A DNA stretch of 64,000 bases. Origin: Strigamia acuminata (Eukaryota > Arthropoda > Chilopoda > Geophilomorpha > Linotaeniidae). Each line of letters begins with the position of its first letter. The first letter of the stretch is position 1. Shown in pieces: positions 22,879 through 32,963 of the stretch. Position numbers and translations under genes: made by a program. The DNA lies in the NCBI GenBank assembly GCA_949358305.1, contig OX442314.1, positions 30,365,118-30,429,117 of the forward strand, written 5' to 3'. Below the pieces are notes generated by a model. The model did no database searches, was not told the origin of the DNA, and saw only the letters and a program-made list of their open reading frames with translations.

Positions 22879-24560
22879 AAAAATGGGAAAAAAGATCGAA
22901 AAAAAAGAGAAAATACGTGTTGGTCGAATCCTCTTCCTCCGATGAAGAAGTAACGGCACCTCCTTCGGCCGCTGCCGTATTCGTAGAAGGGTGTCCCAAA
23001 ACACCCGTGATTATCAACGCCAGAGGCTGGGATATTTTGAGTTGGGCTCGCCAACATCCCGAATTGCTCCCCGCTGAGCTTGGTCCACCCGGAACCCCCA
23101 CGTTACAGGAGGAACCGGCCAAAAAAGAATCAACGGCGAAGCCATTTGTTATTCCAAAGATAAAAGCGGATGATTTCGCCAGAAATAATCCGCCAATTGC
23201 AAAAAACCAGCCGAGTACCAGTAAACCGCGAAAGGTGGAAATTGTGTACAACCGAGTCAAGTCGCCCGAACGAAGAAGGAAATCTCCACCAATGGAAGCT
23301 AAACGCCGCCGAAATTCGGAAGACGCTACACCTTCCTCTTGTACTGGCCAAGAGCGTCCAAAAAGAGAATACGTTAGATTTAACGATTCACCAGACCGAG
23401 ACCGGGAAAAAAGGTCGTATTCCTCCTACCGAAGGTCCGACCAACCTAGGAATAGGTCAAATACCAGCGCATGGTCAGATCGCCAAAAGTTGGCAAATAA
23501 AGTTCGTCAGATCCAGAAAAGACGAGAACAGTGTAAACAAGATAAAGAGAACGGAAAACCACATGATGATATGGTACTCTCGAAGGACGAAGTGCCATGT
23601 CCTTTTTGTTCCGCCGTCGGGTGGGTCTCGGGATCGGGAACCGGAGGCCACCTGGCGCAATGTTCCAATTGCGAGGGCACAAAGAAGCGGCCCAAAGGCC
23701 AACCTTGGCGCCCCAGCTTTCTGCCATTTGTGGTCATGGGAATTCACCCTCCCCCGGCCAGGTTGTGGGCAACTTGCCCGGAGTGTAAAATTGTCCTCTC
23801 CAGCGACGGAAGATCGCCGTACATCAGCCCGGAGTTCTTGAACGCCATAACCACTCCACTAGGAAGGGAAATGCAAGATCTGAGAATTCCGCCAGAAGCT
23901 CTAGAGAGTTCCCGAAAACCACAGAGTACGACAGTCATCGATAAAGGATGTCAAACGGTATCCAAGGAGAGCGAAAAAGAAGCCGAAAATGAACTTCTTG
24001 TGGAACCCTTTTTCCCTCCACCAGGAGCGAAAATAGCGCATCTCTTCGAATACGAGGTGAGCTACTATTTTCCGACGCTTTTTAGAATTGCCGAGAAAAT
24101 CACGGAACAAATGCGCTCAGACTCTACCGATCCCTCGAATATCAACTATGCTGTCCATGTGATGAAGTTGATATTTAACGCCAATCGAGGCGAATCTTTT
24201 GCTGTGCTGGAGCACATATGGACACTGTTAATTGACAGAGTCAACACCGACGGAAGAGGATTAATAAACCCTTCATGGTTCTACGGACTCCCCTGCATTT
24301 CGGAGATATACGACGCTTCGAAGAAGGTCATTGAAGAAAGTTATGAGTTAGTTGAGAAGACCCCAGAATATGAACCAAGGTCTCCGGAGTACGCGCCGAA
24401 AACTCCACCCGCAGAAGGTATAGATGAAGGACCCAATTTCGTCATCGACCGAAGACCAGCGGAATTTCTTCCCCTAGAAAAGTCCGAAGTCGGCGAGTCC
24501 AGTGAGACTCTTAAGAAAGAGAGCGAAGGATCCGAGTCAGATGAGGAGGAAGTCAAGTGA
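22879..24560 (+). CDS. ORF3 of inner element, zinc-finger protein of unknown function
   Basis: Open from 22848 to the stop at 24558-24560, but the first in-frame ATG lies about 440 bases in (23293). The ORF directly follows a splice acceptor (22877-22878), so translation probably begins in an upstream exon spliced to it, as for env in other retroelements; I could not identify that exon. Content: a basic start (KRSKKKRKY), Ser/Asp and Arg-Ser stretches, a C-x2-C-x13-H-x3-C-x2-C motif (CPFC...HLAQCSNC, about 23600) and another CPEC (about 23779), then an alpha-helical part and an acidic tail (about 24330-24555). No signal peptide or membrane segment: not an envelope. Possibly a nucleic-acid-binding accessory protein. 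Confidence 0.6.
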
Positions 24561-25063
24561 CTCGCGGAGTTAATTTCCGAATTTAAAAGAATTTAAGGAA
24601 AAAATGTTAGAATTAACGAAAACTCAAAAGTATTCTGTTTAGTATTTAAATAAGCATTTTGTGATATGAAAAGTCATGTTTTAAAAGGAAATCAAGAGAT
24701 GATCCTAAAAAAGAATAATTTTTTTAATATTCATTAATGAAAAGCTAAAAAGAAATAATTTACCAAAAAAATTATGTTAAAATTCCCGTTATTTGAAATA
24801 ATAATTGTGTGAAGAAATGAGGCTAAGTGTTGTAAAGTTCCAAGTTTGTTTTATTGTAACCAAATAATATTTTATTCTTGATAATTCATTAAAAAAGAAT
24901 TGTTGCGCACATCAGAAATATGAAATTTATTTTGAGTCACCCGCATACGCACTCAGCTGTTCGGGATGAAAAAAGTCCTGTTTTGAGATATTAATAAAAT
25001 CATTTCGCAAGAATAACATAAACTTATGAATGAAATTCATAAGTTGAGTAATTAAGGGGGATG
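24561..25063 (+). other. 3' untranslated region and polypurine tract of inner element
   Basis: AT-rich with no ORF. The stretch AAGGGGGATG (about 25054-25063) directly before the 3' LTR is the polypurine tract that primes plus-strand synthesis. Confidence 0.7.
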
Positions 25064-26818
25064 TATGACGGTTTATAAGTGCTATTTATTAATAACACGG
25101 CCGAATTTTAAGTGTTTTCGGCGAAACCCGCATTTGTCAATGCTCCGAGTCGCCACTAGATGGCGCGATTATAATTCAGCGGTAAATTCGAATTGCGAGT
25201 TAAGAAACTGGTAAATAAATATAAGAATATATTTATTTGTATGAAACGACACTTTATTAGGATTAATATAAATATATATTAATGATTATTGTTCACACTA
25301 AGTGATGGGAATCTCTAGTTCAGCAGAAATGGAGATTTGATATTCCATCGATCAACCGATCGATGTGATTGGTGGATCCATTTCCGGTCCTGGGTATCCA
25401 GTTCCGGTTGTGGTGTGAATTAGCATATTGCTCCTCAGTATCCACTTCCGGTGATACGAGATTGGAGGGATTCGTGGAACCCATGTTCCAGTTGGTTGAT
25501 TGGATTAATCCCTAATCCAGTCAGGTTATATAAACCCAAACAACCGGCCATTCCGCAGCTCTGTTTGATTATTTTCTGTTTGGTATTGTTACTTAAGAAA
25601 TATGATTCGTTGTTCACGTAAAAAAACCTTTTGGTTCTTTGTTGATTTATTCGCAAAGAACCGTTGCATGATTCTACAGAATCATGCCACCGCCGGCAAT
25701 TGAAGTCGAAGTGCTGGGATCATTATGTTGCATAAATGTTACAGTTTACGGTTGCGACGCCGAAGGAGAACCCGCCGTTGTGCAATTCAGTATCCTCCGG
25801 ACAGGACCATGTGGTCTTTCTCGGTATGAACGTATTCCGTTACCGCAAGTAGCATCGTTGCTGTTGAGAATTAGTTCCTTCACCGGATGGTGCCAAAGCA
25901 GTCTGTTTTACAGTAACCACGAGTAGCACCAAGTGTTTGGCAAGCTGATTCTCATGGTATTCGATGCCAAAGTAGTCGGTCTATTATTAGTACCGCGAGA
26001 GATTATACTGCTGTGCGGAGCCGCGAGCTATCGACTCCTGTGTACGTGATACCGTCAATCGCCAGACGAACGACCGTGTCGCGACGCAGGGGACGCTTGA
26101 TACCGTTCTGCATTGCAAGGCGTATATTTTCTTTCGATGGCAATTGTGTGTTGCGACGGGAAGCCTAATCTTCATTTTATTTATAACAGCTAAATATTAA
26201 CTTGGCGACAAGTTGATTAACTAAGTCAGAAGACTTAATTACGATCACGATTACATCAAAGACGCAAATGTAACCGATAAGTTGACGACAACTTATCCAC
26301 AAAATATCTAAATAAGAATTCACAACGATATGAATTAAATATAATTCATAAGCGGAATATTGATAAGTAAATGAATACATTTACTTACACCAATATCCTC
26401 CCAAAGTTGTGGCGGTGCAGACAAAGTCAACCGCAATGCTCAGATCATTCGATTTATCGACGTGCGATGATTTACACAGCGAACCAAGGAAACCAGCGAA
26501 GCCATATCGGACTCCAGGACACAGCCATCCGGCTTAAGATGACATCTATAATCAGGTCGAGCGATGGGGAAACCGCTCCCATATTCCAGACCCGTAGTGA
26601 TATTATTCTAGGGCCAGTTGGCTAATTCTTTGTATAGTTTAATAGTTGATTTAACTTGCCAAATGTTGGCATTAGTCTTATGTATAATTTAGCTCACTGC
26701 ATATTGTTTGCCAACAATAAACTGTCTTGTATTTATCTCGTATTGTATTCACTGTTTATTTATTGCGATCTCTTCCCGGTACCATTGTTAAATGGGAGTT
26801 GTGGTCGTCACCGTCACA
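25064..26818 (+). repeat. 3' LTR of inner element
   Basis: Matches 12054-13808 at an offset of 13010 with no difference noticed. Followed by CGCT, the duplicated target. Confidence 0.95.
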
Positions 26819-28384
26819 CGCTCACCGTCTCCTGACCCCAGCTCCGACCCCTCATCCAACGACGACAGACGAAAAGAAAAATCAAATAATCGCCGGAAGA
26901 GATCCAACTCTCCGCGCGATAGAGAGAAACGACGTCGATCGGAAAATAGCGACCACCGACGGGAGGAGTTTCAGGACCTTCCCCGACAAAGCGCGTTTAC
27001 CGATTCGACGGGTCGGCAGTATACGATGGGAGAGCTTGGAAGAGCCCTACTCGGCTCGTTAAAAGCCGAGGGAATCGATCTGAGCAAACGAAACGATCGT
27101 AATCGTAGCACTGGTGACCGCGTAAAGAAAAAATACGCTGTCTCCCGACGTGACACCATGAGTGTTACCGGGAATATTAGGTGGCAATTTTATATTCAGA
27201 ACCGTTTCGACGGGTCATGGAAAGCGGGAGATCGCTTCCTTGACGAAGTAATTCGAATTAAGACTGCCACTAAAGCCACCGTAGGAGACATGCTCACCCA
27301 CGGTATTGTCGAGCTAATGACAGGCTCGGCACGTGAGTGGTACCAAGGATTGAAAGGCGTCAATTGGGACGACTTTTTAATGAGATTCGACCTGCGCTAC
27401 GGCGAGACACCCGAAGAGGTGAGCCGAAAGATGCGAGGTCTTCGCCAGATGCCTGGTGAAACCATAATGGATTACGACATTCGCGCCAGATTGTTGTTCG
27501 AAAAGGCCCCGATGGAATTTCATGCCACGGGATTCAACCTTTTCTTTCTCGGCGGTTTGTCGGAGTACTCGCAACGGGTGTTACTTGAAGAAAGGGCACC
27601 GACAGGAGGCAGCTACGAGGAGATGAGCGCCTTCCTGTTCGAGAACACGATAGATATCGAGAAGAGATATTATTCCGCTTTACCAGAAGCGGAGAAAGCA
27701 GCAACCGCTAAACGTCTCAAGTTGAGTGCGGAAAGATATGGGGCGACAGATAAAATTATGCGCCCTACTGAATATCTTAGCGGTATAATGGAGCTGGCAG
27801 AAGCTAGCGTTGGTTTACAAATAAAAAATAAACTGACATCCACGCTGCCTTCCAACCCTTTGGCCGCCCCTAAAAAGGCACCGACAGCGTCAGCAATGCA
27901 AGCGACACTGGAGGAGGTCAAGGAGGGGGAGGAAGCCGGACAAGATGCCGGAAAATCAGACGAAAAAGAAGAAAAAGACGATTATTCGACGGACGAAGAA
28001 ATACGAAGCTATCGCGATACCTTATCAACGGGTTGCGATGAGGAAGGACCGCTAGTACATCTCATCCATCGAGATAGAGCGGTAGAAGAATTTCGCGCCA
28101 GGTTAAAACCAAATGCCGGCCGAATTCCGAAGTATTTTCGGAAAAATTACACGCCACCGTCGAAAGCAGACCCTGAAAAGAAAAAATCGACTGAAGCCCC
28201 AAGAGACAAATCAAATATTCGCTGTTTCAAGTGTAACCAACCGGGTCACTATTCCAATGAGTGCCCAAGAACAGCGAAAGAAGACGCTAAATTTGACGCA
28301 ATAATGAAGCAGATGGCAGAGATTAAACTCGCCATGGCAAAAAACGAGTCAAAAAACGAGTCAGCGCAGGCGGCGAAGAAGTAA
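26819..28384 (+). CDS. Gag of outer element, 3' part
   Basis: Continues the frame of 10532-12053 after the duplicated CGCT. Together the parts give about 1027 residues, which is long for gag. This half carries an Arg/Ser-rich lead, the retrotransposon gag domain (about 27160-27700, with AREWYQGLKG), an acidic linker (about 27900-27990) and a single CCHC knuckle (CFKCNQPGHYSNEC, about 28222-28263). The end contains two copies of the A_AAA_AAC slippery heptamer before the stop at 28382-28384. An ATG at 26792 belongs to the inner LTR and is fortuitous. Confidence 0.87.
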   Translation, partial: RSPSPDPSSDPSSNDDRRKEKSNNRRKRSNSPRDREKRRRSENSDHRREEFQDLPRQSAFTDSTGRQYTMGELGRALLGSLKAEGIDLSKRNDRNRSTGDRVKKKYAVSRRDTMSVTGNIRWQFYIQNRFDGSWKAGDRFLDEVIRIKTATKATVGDMLTHGIVELMTGSAREWYQGLKGVNWDDFLMRFDLRYGETPEEVSRKMRGLRQMPGETIMDYDIRARLLFEKAPMEFHATGFNLFFLGGLSEYSQRVLLEERAPTGGSYEEMSAFLFENTIDIEKRYYSALPEAEKAATAKRLKLSAERYGATDKIMRPTEYLSGIMELAEASVGLQIKNKLTSTLPSNPLAAPKKAPTASAMQATLEEVKEGEEAGQDAGKSDEKEEKDDYSTDEEIRSYRDTLSTGCDEEGPLVHLIHRDRAVEEFRARLKPNAGRIPKYFRKNYTPPSKADPEKKKSTEAPRDKSNIRCFKCNQPGHYSNECPRTAKEDAKFDAIMKQMAEIKLAMAKNESKNESAQAAKK

Positions 28385-28402
28385 TTTCTCGACCGTCTGC
28401 GC
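28339..28402 (+). promoter_or_regulatory. Predicted -1 ribosomal frameshift signal, gag-pol of outer element
   Basis: Two A_AAA_AAC heptamers in the gag frame at 28339-28345 and 28351-28357. Six bases after the second, GCGCAGGCGG (28364-28373) pairs with CCGTCTGCGC (28393-28402), ten pairs with one G-U. The -1 frame is open from there into pol. The stem spans the gag stop. Confidence 0.8.
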
Positions 28403-28407
28403 CATTC

Positions 28408-31400
28408 ATGAAGAAGAAGGGGTTTAACAAAGGGTTCGATAAGCCGCCACCAGTCAAAGAAATGGGTAGTGAAATAGCCAACGCCCAAATTCAAGACAGG
28501 GCCAACAACGCTTTGCAGGTAATTACCGCAAACGCTGAGGCTGAGGCGGAAGAACCGAACCTACTGCTTGAAGAATTACCTCAAGTAGTCGAAGACACAG
28601 AAGAATTTCGTGTTTTCATGTGCAACGTGGCGGTCGAATACACCAACCGCCTATGCATGTTGCCCATGACAATAGAACGTGAAAAAATTATGGGACTGCT
28701 AGACTCGGGAGCAGATCGTTCGTTCGTTTCCGAAGATATAGTAGAATCATTGGGTCTCACCGATAAAATAAAAGGCGTTAATAAAAATATACGTCTAAAA
28801 ACCGCCAACGGAATGGCGCGTCCAAAAGGAGTTATTTTATTGACCATGGAGTGGCTCGGAGGGGTAGAACAGCACCCTTTCCTGGTCCTGCCCACAAGCG
28901 ACAGAATTTTTCTGTTGGGCTTAGACCTCATGGCGTCAATGGAAATACAACCAAATCCAATAACGAAATCTTGGAATTATATCAGAAATGATAAGGAAAG
29001 ACCCGCAATTGTCGTGCCACCAGCTCTTGTAAAAGAAGCGGCCGACAAGACACAGTGGGAGAAAGGCCTAAAGAAATTCGTTCAAGACTACGATTTTAAA
29101 GCATTCGTAACAGAATTGCAACGGGACAATGTAGTGGAAACGCTTGTCGCCGACGCCGCTTTAGAATTAAACGAAGCGACAGCCCTACGAAGGGTCCTAC
29201 TTAAATATGAGGGGATCCTGTCGAAAAAACCGGGCCGAACGAATAGGGCTATTCACGAAATTAAATTGACGGATAATAAACCTATACGAGTTGCGTATAA
29301 GGGAATGAACCCGCAAAAACGTGAAATAGTGCAAAAAATGTGCCAAGAAATGCTAGACAGTGGCATTGTCTCCGAGGCCCAGGGAGAATACGCAACGCGA
29401 GTTGTGCTCGTGATGCGCCCGGGCTCGGATCCGCGTCTATGCATTGATTACCGCCCATTAAACGCGGTGACAGAGATAGATCCCATACAGATGCCGTCTA
29501 TCGAATCCATTTTGAGAGAGCTTAGCCCCTTTTCTTGGGTTACGACGATGGATCTGTCGAAGGGATACTGGCAAGTTGAGATGAGGCCAGAGGATAAGCT
29601 AAAAACAGCATTTTACTCGCCAATTGGACGGTTGATGTTCAACGTCATGCCATTTGGTTTAGTGAATGCTCCCAGTACCTTTCAGAGACTAATCGAGAGC
29701 GTATTGGGCGATATATTGCACCAGTTTGTGTGGGCATACCTAGATGACATAGTTATTGCCTCCAAAACATTCAAAGAGCACATTGAGCACATCGACCAAG
29801 TGCTCACCCGGCTGGCGAAAGCTGGGTTACACGTTCACCCGGGCAAGAGCAAGTTCTGTCGAAAGGAGCTTGCCTTCCTGGGTTATCGCATTGGAGTCAA
29901 TGGTTTAGCTATTGGCCCCGAAAAAATCGATGCGATTAATCGTTTCCCACCACCCGAGGACGTTAAAGGTGTCCAACGGTTTATGGGAATGATAAACTTC
30001 TTCGGCAGGTTGCTACCGGGTCTAGCTGAAGTGGCAGCCCCAGTTACCGACCTCCTGAAGAATGAAAACGAATTTGTATGGTCAAATGAGTGCAACATCG
30101 CATTTAATGCAATAAAGAGGATGCTGACGGAAGTCGGCGTAATGCCTCTACCCGACCTAAACCGGCCGTTCATATTACATACGGACGCCAGCAGAGTTGG
30201 GTTGGGAGCCGCGTTGCTTCAAACACACGTGCGCGACGGAGTCGAACAAGACCTGCCGTGCATGTTTATAAGTCGCAAACTCCAAGGCGCTGAAAAAAAT
30301 TACAACGCCACAGAGTTGGAGTGTTTGGCAGTTGTGTGGGCCATAAGGAAATTCAGAGATTATCTCGAATATACCAAATTTGTGGTCCACACAGATCATC
30401 AAGCGTTACAATGGCTGATGAAATTAAAGGAGCCAGCCGGTCGACTAGCCAGATGGCAGTTAGAACTAATGGCATGCGACTTGACCATTCAATACAAGCC
30501 CGGCAAATATAACGTCGTGGCTGACGCTCTGTCACGGGCACCAGTGTCAGATCCAATCGACGCTGACGATGATGGCGAGGATGACTCCCGCATCATTTAT
30601 TGCCCTACGAGTTGTCACCGTTGGGATTTAAGGAAGATGAATGAAATTCCCACCGCGTCTCCGGCAGATGTAAAATTCTGTGGATTTTGGACGCGGTTAT
30701 ACCAACCAGCTGCTGACAATTACTCAAATGCAAAGAAGGAATTTAAGCTAGAGCGGAGAATAAATGACCCGCTTCTAAGCGCCTTCCACGCTCATGTCGG
30801 CAAGCAGATGCAAAGCAATCCCCCGACAAGGGAGGAAATAATTGTGCAACAAAAATTAGACAAAAAATGTCAGGACAGAGCTAGATTCGTACTGACAGGA
30901 AAATATCCGCCCAATCTGACCAGAAGGCAGAAGCGTCGTTATGCGCACGAATCCATAGATTACCTATTGGATGACGGCCTTTTGGTGAAGCATCACCCAA
31001 ATCACCAAGATGACTTGAGTGAATCGGACACCGCAGTAAAGGTAGTAATACCTGCTTCCTTAATCGGTCGCGTGCTGTGGTTGTTACACGGGCACCCGCT
31101 TGCGAGCCATGCGGGAGTAAGCAGAACACTCTATCGGGCTACACAGCTTTTTCACTGGACAGGGATGAAAAAAGATATTGCTCTTTTTGTCCACCAATGT
31201 CAGCGATGCCAAGCGTGCAAGCCGAGGAGTAAATCACCATTCGAAACTATTTTCTTAGGGCCTTACGCGCCTTTTGATTGTTTAAGTGTCGATGTGATGG
31301 GCCCAAAACCTGTTACGGGAAATAAAAATGCGTACATTATCGTAATAATGGACGTGGCAACTCGTTGGCCCGAGTTGTACGCCGTCGCTAGACCTTCAGC

Positions 31401-32322
31401 AGAGAAAATCGTTGAATGTATCTACGACGTGGCGTTACGTTACGGATTTCCACGTAAAATAATATCCGATAACGGACCCCAATTTATCTCGAAAATTTGG
31501 GGTAAGTTTTGTGAGAAATTCGGGATTGTGGCGTCACATACTTCGACCTACAATCCCAGAACAAATCCCGTTGAGCGACTCAACAGGGACATTAAATATG
31601 CACTAAGCATATTCACTGACATCCACAATAGGTGGGATGAATACTTGAGGGAGATCGCGTTCAGCATACGAACAACAGTCTCGAGGACGAGAGATTTTTC
31701 TCCGGCCTACCTCAACTTCGCCCGAGAGCTACGAGTGCCTTGGGACCCACGAGTGGCAGAGTCGGTAAATGTGGTGGACCCAGAGAAACCACATGAGTAT
31801 GTGTATAAATTGGAGCAGACAATTTCAAACACATACAAGCATATGATGGCGCACATTTTTAACATGCGCGACCGCATTTTACAAGATAAAAGCGGTAGAA
31901 AATTTGTGAATTTCGAGATCAATGATTTGGTGTGGAAAGATGCACACACCCTCTCAAATGCAGCGAGAGGAATCACCGCCAGCTTGGCCGACAAGAGAGA
32001 CGGTCCGTATGTGATCATCGGCAAGCATGGCGGTAACGCGTATAAATTACGCAAGCTCGAGGACAACACCGAGCAAAAGTCGATCCAGGTACGAGAGTTA
32101 ACTCCGTACATTCCGGAATTCCCGCAAGAAATGTGGGCCAAGGGCCAAGTCAAGTCTAAAACTGACGGTCAAATCGTCGATATGTTCGCTGGCGAGTCGG
32201 AAAAAGCACCGCCAAGTGACAACGAGGAGTATTTCGACGCCCCTCCACCTCCGGTAAACGAGATAGTTGAATCCGTTCCGGATCCAATCTTGGTCGGGGG
32301 GGGAAACAGGAGAAACTCCTGA
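28408..32322 (+). CDS. Pol of outer element: protease, reverse transcriptase, RNase H, integrase
   Basis: 1304 residues from the first ATG; translation probably enters earlier by -1 frameshift. Protease LLDSGADRS at residues 97-105. Reverse transcriptase with LCIDYRPLN, FGLVNAP and YLDD at 444-447. RNase H HTDAS near 591. Integrase with HHCC domain (HPLASHAG ... CQRCQACKP) and catalytic D962, D1021, E1056, with 34 residues between the last two. The NPVERLNRD motif at the third acidic residue is shared, in form, with the inner element. The C-terminal tail has KRDGPYVI and a Pro-rich end. Complete and unbroken, so this is a potentially active polymerase. Confidence 0.95.
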   Translation: MKKKGFNKGFDKPPPVKEMGSEIANAQIQDRANNALQVITANAEAEAEEPNLLLEELPQVVEDTEEFRVFMCNVAVEYTNRLCMLPMTIEREKIMGLLDSGADRSFVSEDIVESLGLTDKIKGVNKNIRLKTANGMARPKGVILLTMEWLGGVEQHPFLVLPTSDRIFLLGLDLMASMEIQPNPITKSWNYIRNDKERPAIVVPPALVKEAADKTQWEKGLKKFVQDYDFKAFVTELQRDNVVETLVADAALELNEATALRRVLLKYEGILSKKPGRTNRAIHEIKLTDNKPIRVAYKGMNPQKREIVQKMCQEMLDSGIVSEAQGEYATRVVLVMRPGSDPRLCIDYRPLNAVTEIDPIQMPSIESILRELSPFSWVTTMDLSKGYWQVEMRPEDKLKTAFYSPIGRLMFNVMPFGLVNAPSTFQRLIESVLGDILHQFVWAYLDDIVIASKTFKEHIEHIDQVLTRLAKAGLHVHPGKSKFCRKELAFLGYRIGVNGLAIGPEKIDAINRFPPPEDVKGVQRFMGMINFFGRLLPGLAEVAAPVTDLLKNENEFVWSNECNIAFNAIKRMLTEVGVMPLPDLNRPFILHTDASRVGLGAALLQTHVRDGVEQDLPCMFISRKLQGAEKNYNATELECLAVVWAIRKFRDYLEYTKFVVHTDHQALQWLMKLKEPAGRLARWQLELMACDLTIQYKPGKYNVVADALSRAPVSDPIDADDDGEDDSRIIYCPTSCHRWDLRKMNEIPTASPADVKFCGFWTRLYQPAADNYSNAKKEFKLERRINDPLLSAFHAHVGKQMQSNPPTREEIIVQQKLDKKCQDRARFVLTGKYPPNLTRRQKRRYAHESIDYLLDDGLLVKHHPNHQDDLSESDTAVKVVIPASLIGRVLWLLHGHPLASHAGVSRTLYRATQLFHWTGMKKDIALFVHQCQRCQACKPRSKSPFETIFLGPYAPFDCLSVDVMGPKPVTGNKNAYIIVIMDVATRWPELYAVARPSAEKIVECIYDVALRYGFPRKIISDNGPQFISKIWGKFCEKFGIVASHTSTYNPRTNPVERLNRDIKYALSIFTDIHNRWDEYLREIAFSIRTTVSRTRDFSPAYLNFARELRVPWDPRVAESVNVVDPEKPHEYVYKLEQTISNTYKHMMAHIFNMRDRILQDKSGRKFVNFEINDLVWKDAHTLSNAARGITASLADKRDGPYVIIGKHGGNAYKLRKLEDNTEQKSIQVRELTPYIPEFPQEMWAKGQVKSKTDGQIVDMFAGESEKAPPSDNEEYFDAPPPPVNEIVESVPDPILVGGGNRRNS

Positions 32323-32963
32323 AACAAACAACACAAAAAACACGGATAAAAAAGAAAGAAATAAAGAGGGGGTACAGACACAAAAAATAAAAAATATCGT
32401 ACCTGCCTCGATCCGTAACCTGCGACCAAAAAGAGATAATCCGTTTATAAAAGGCGGAAAGGTCGTAGGAAAGAAATAAAATAAATTACGAGTCAATGGC
32501 GGCACTAAAAATAAATTTTAATCGACCGATAGTGCAAGCCATCACGTTGCGAGACTCAAAGAAAATTTCGCGAAGTCAACAAGCGAATATCGGTCCAATT
32601 CGCGTCAATAGATGGCGTGGAAACGCGGGACCCGTAGCAAAATTATCGGCACGGGTCGGATACCGCGTGCAAAAGACCCCGTAGCAGCAATCGCGCACGG
32701 GAGTGAGAACAAAGGAGACCCGTAGCGTAACATGCGCACGGGTGGGTGCGCACTAGTCTCAAACACCCGGGTTCTGGAGTATATTACCCAGAATCCATCG
32801 CGATTACCTCGTGTTCACAAGGACTTCCGCTTTTCACAGCTGATCGCTGCATTCGTGCGTGATCCTCGTTTTAACATTTTTTATCGAGTTTTACCGAGTT
32901 TTTGAGATAGTTTTATCATCCATTTGTAATCGTGATTGAGCTTTTTTGTGCGCGCTCCTCGCC
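32323..32963 (+). other. Spacer between pol and ORF3 of outer element
   Basis: No credible long ORF. It includes four close copies of a 'gcacggg'/'gacccgtagc' motif (about 32628-32745). A TATA-like or leader function for an ORF3 message is possible but unproven. Confidence 0.4.

Larger units (their letters stand above)
12054..26818 (+). mobile_element. Inner Ty3/gypsy LTR retrotransposon nested in gag of the outer element
   Basis: LTRs of 1755 bases at 12054-13808 and 25064-26818, with target CGCT duplicated at 12050-12053 and 26819-26822. LTRs start TATGACGG and end CCGTCACA. Internal order: tRNA-Gln-type PBS, leader, gag, -1 frameshift signal, pol, third ORF, polypurine tract. I saw no LTR difference, so insertion is very recent. 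Two defects: an apparent gag frameshift near 15000-15083 and a MITE in pol (17572-18203). Confidence 0.93.

Noticed and set aside
22691-23260. 189-codon minus-strand ORF opposite ORF3 of the inner element
   Set aside because: Shadow of the plus-strand ORF; no splice or start support.
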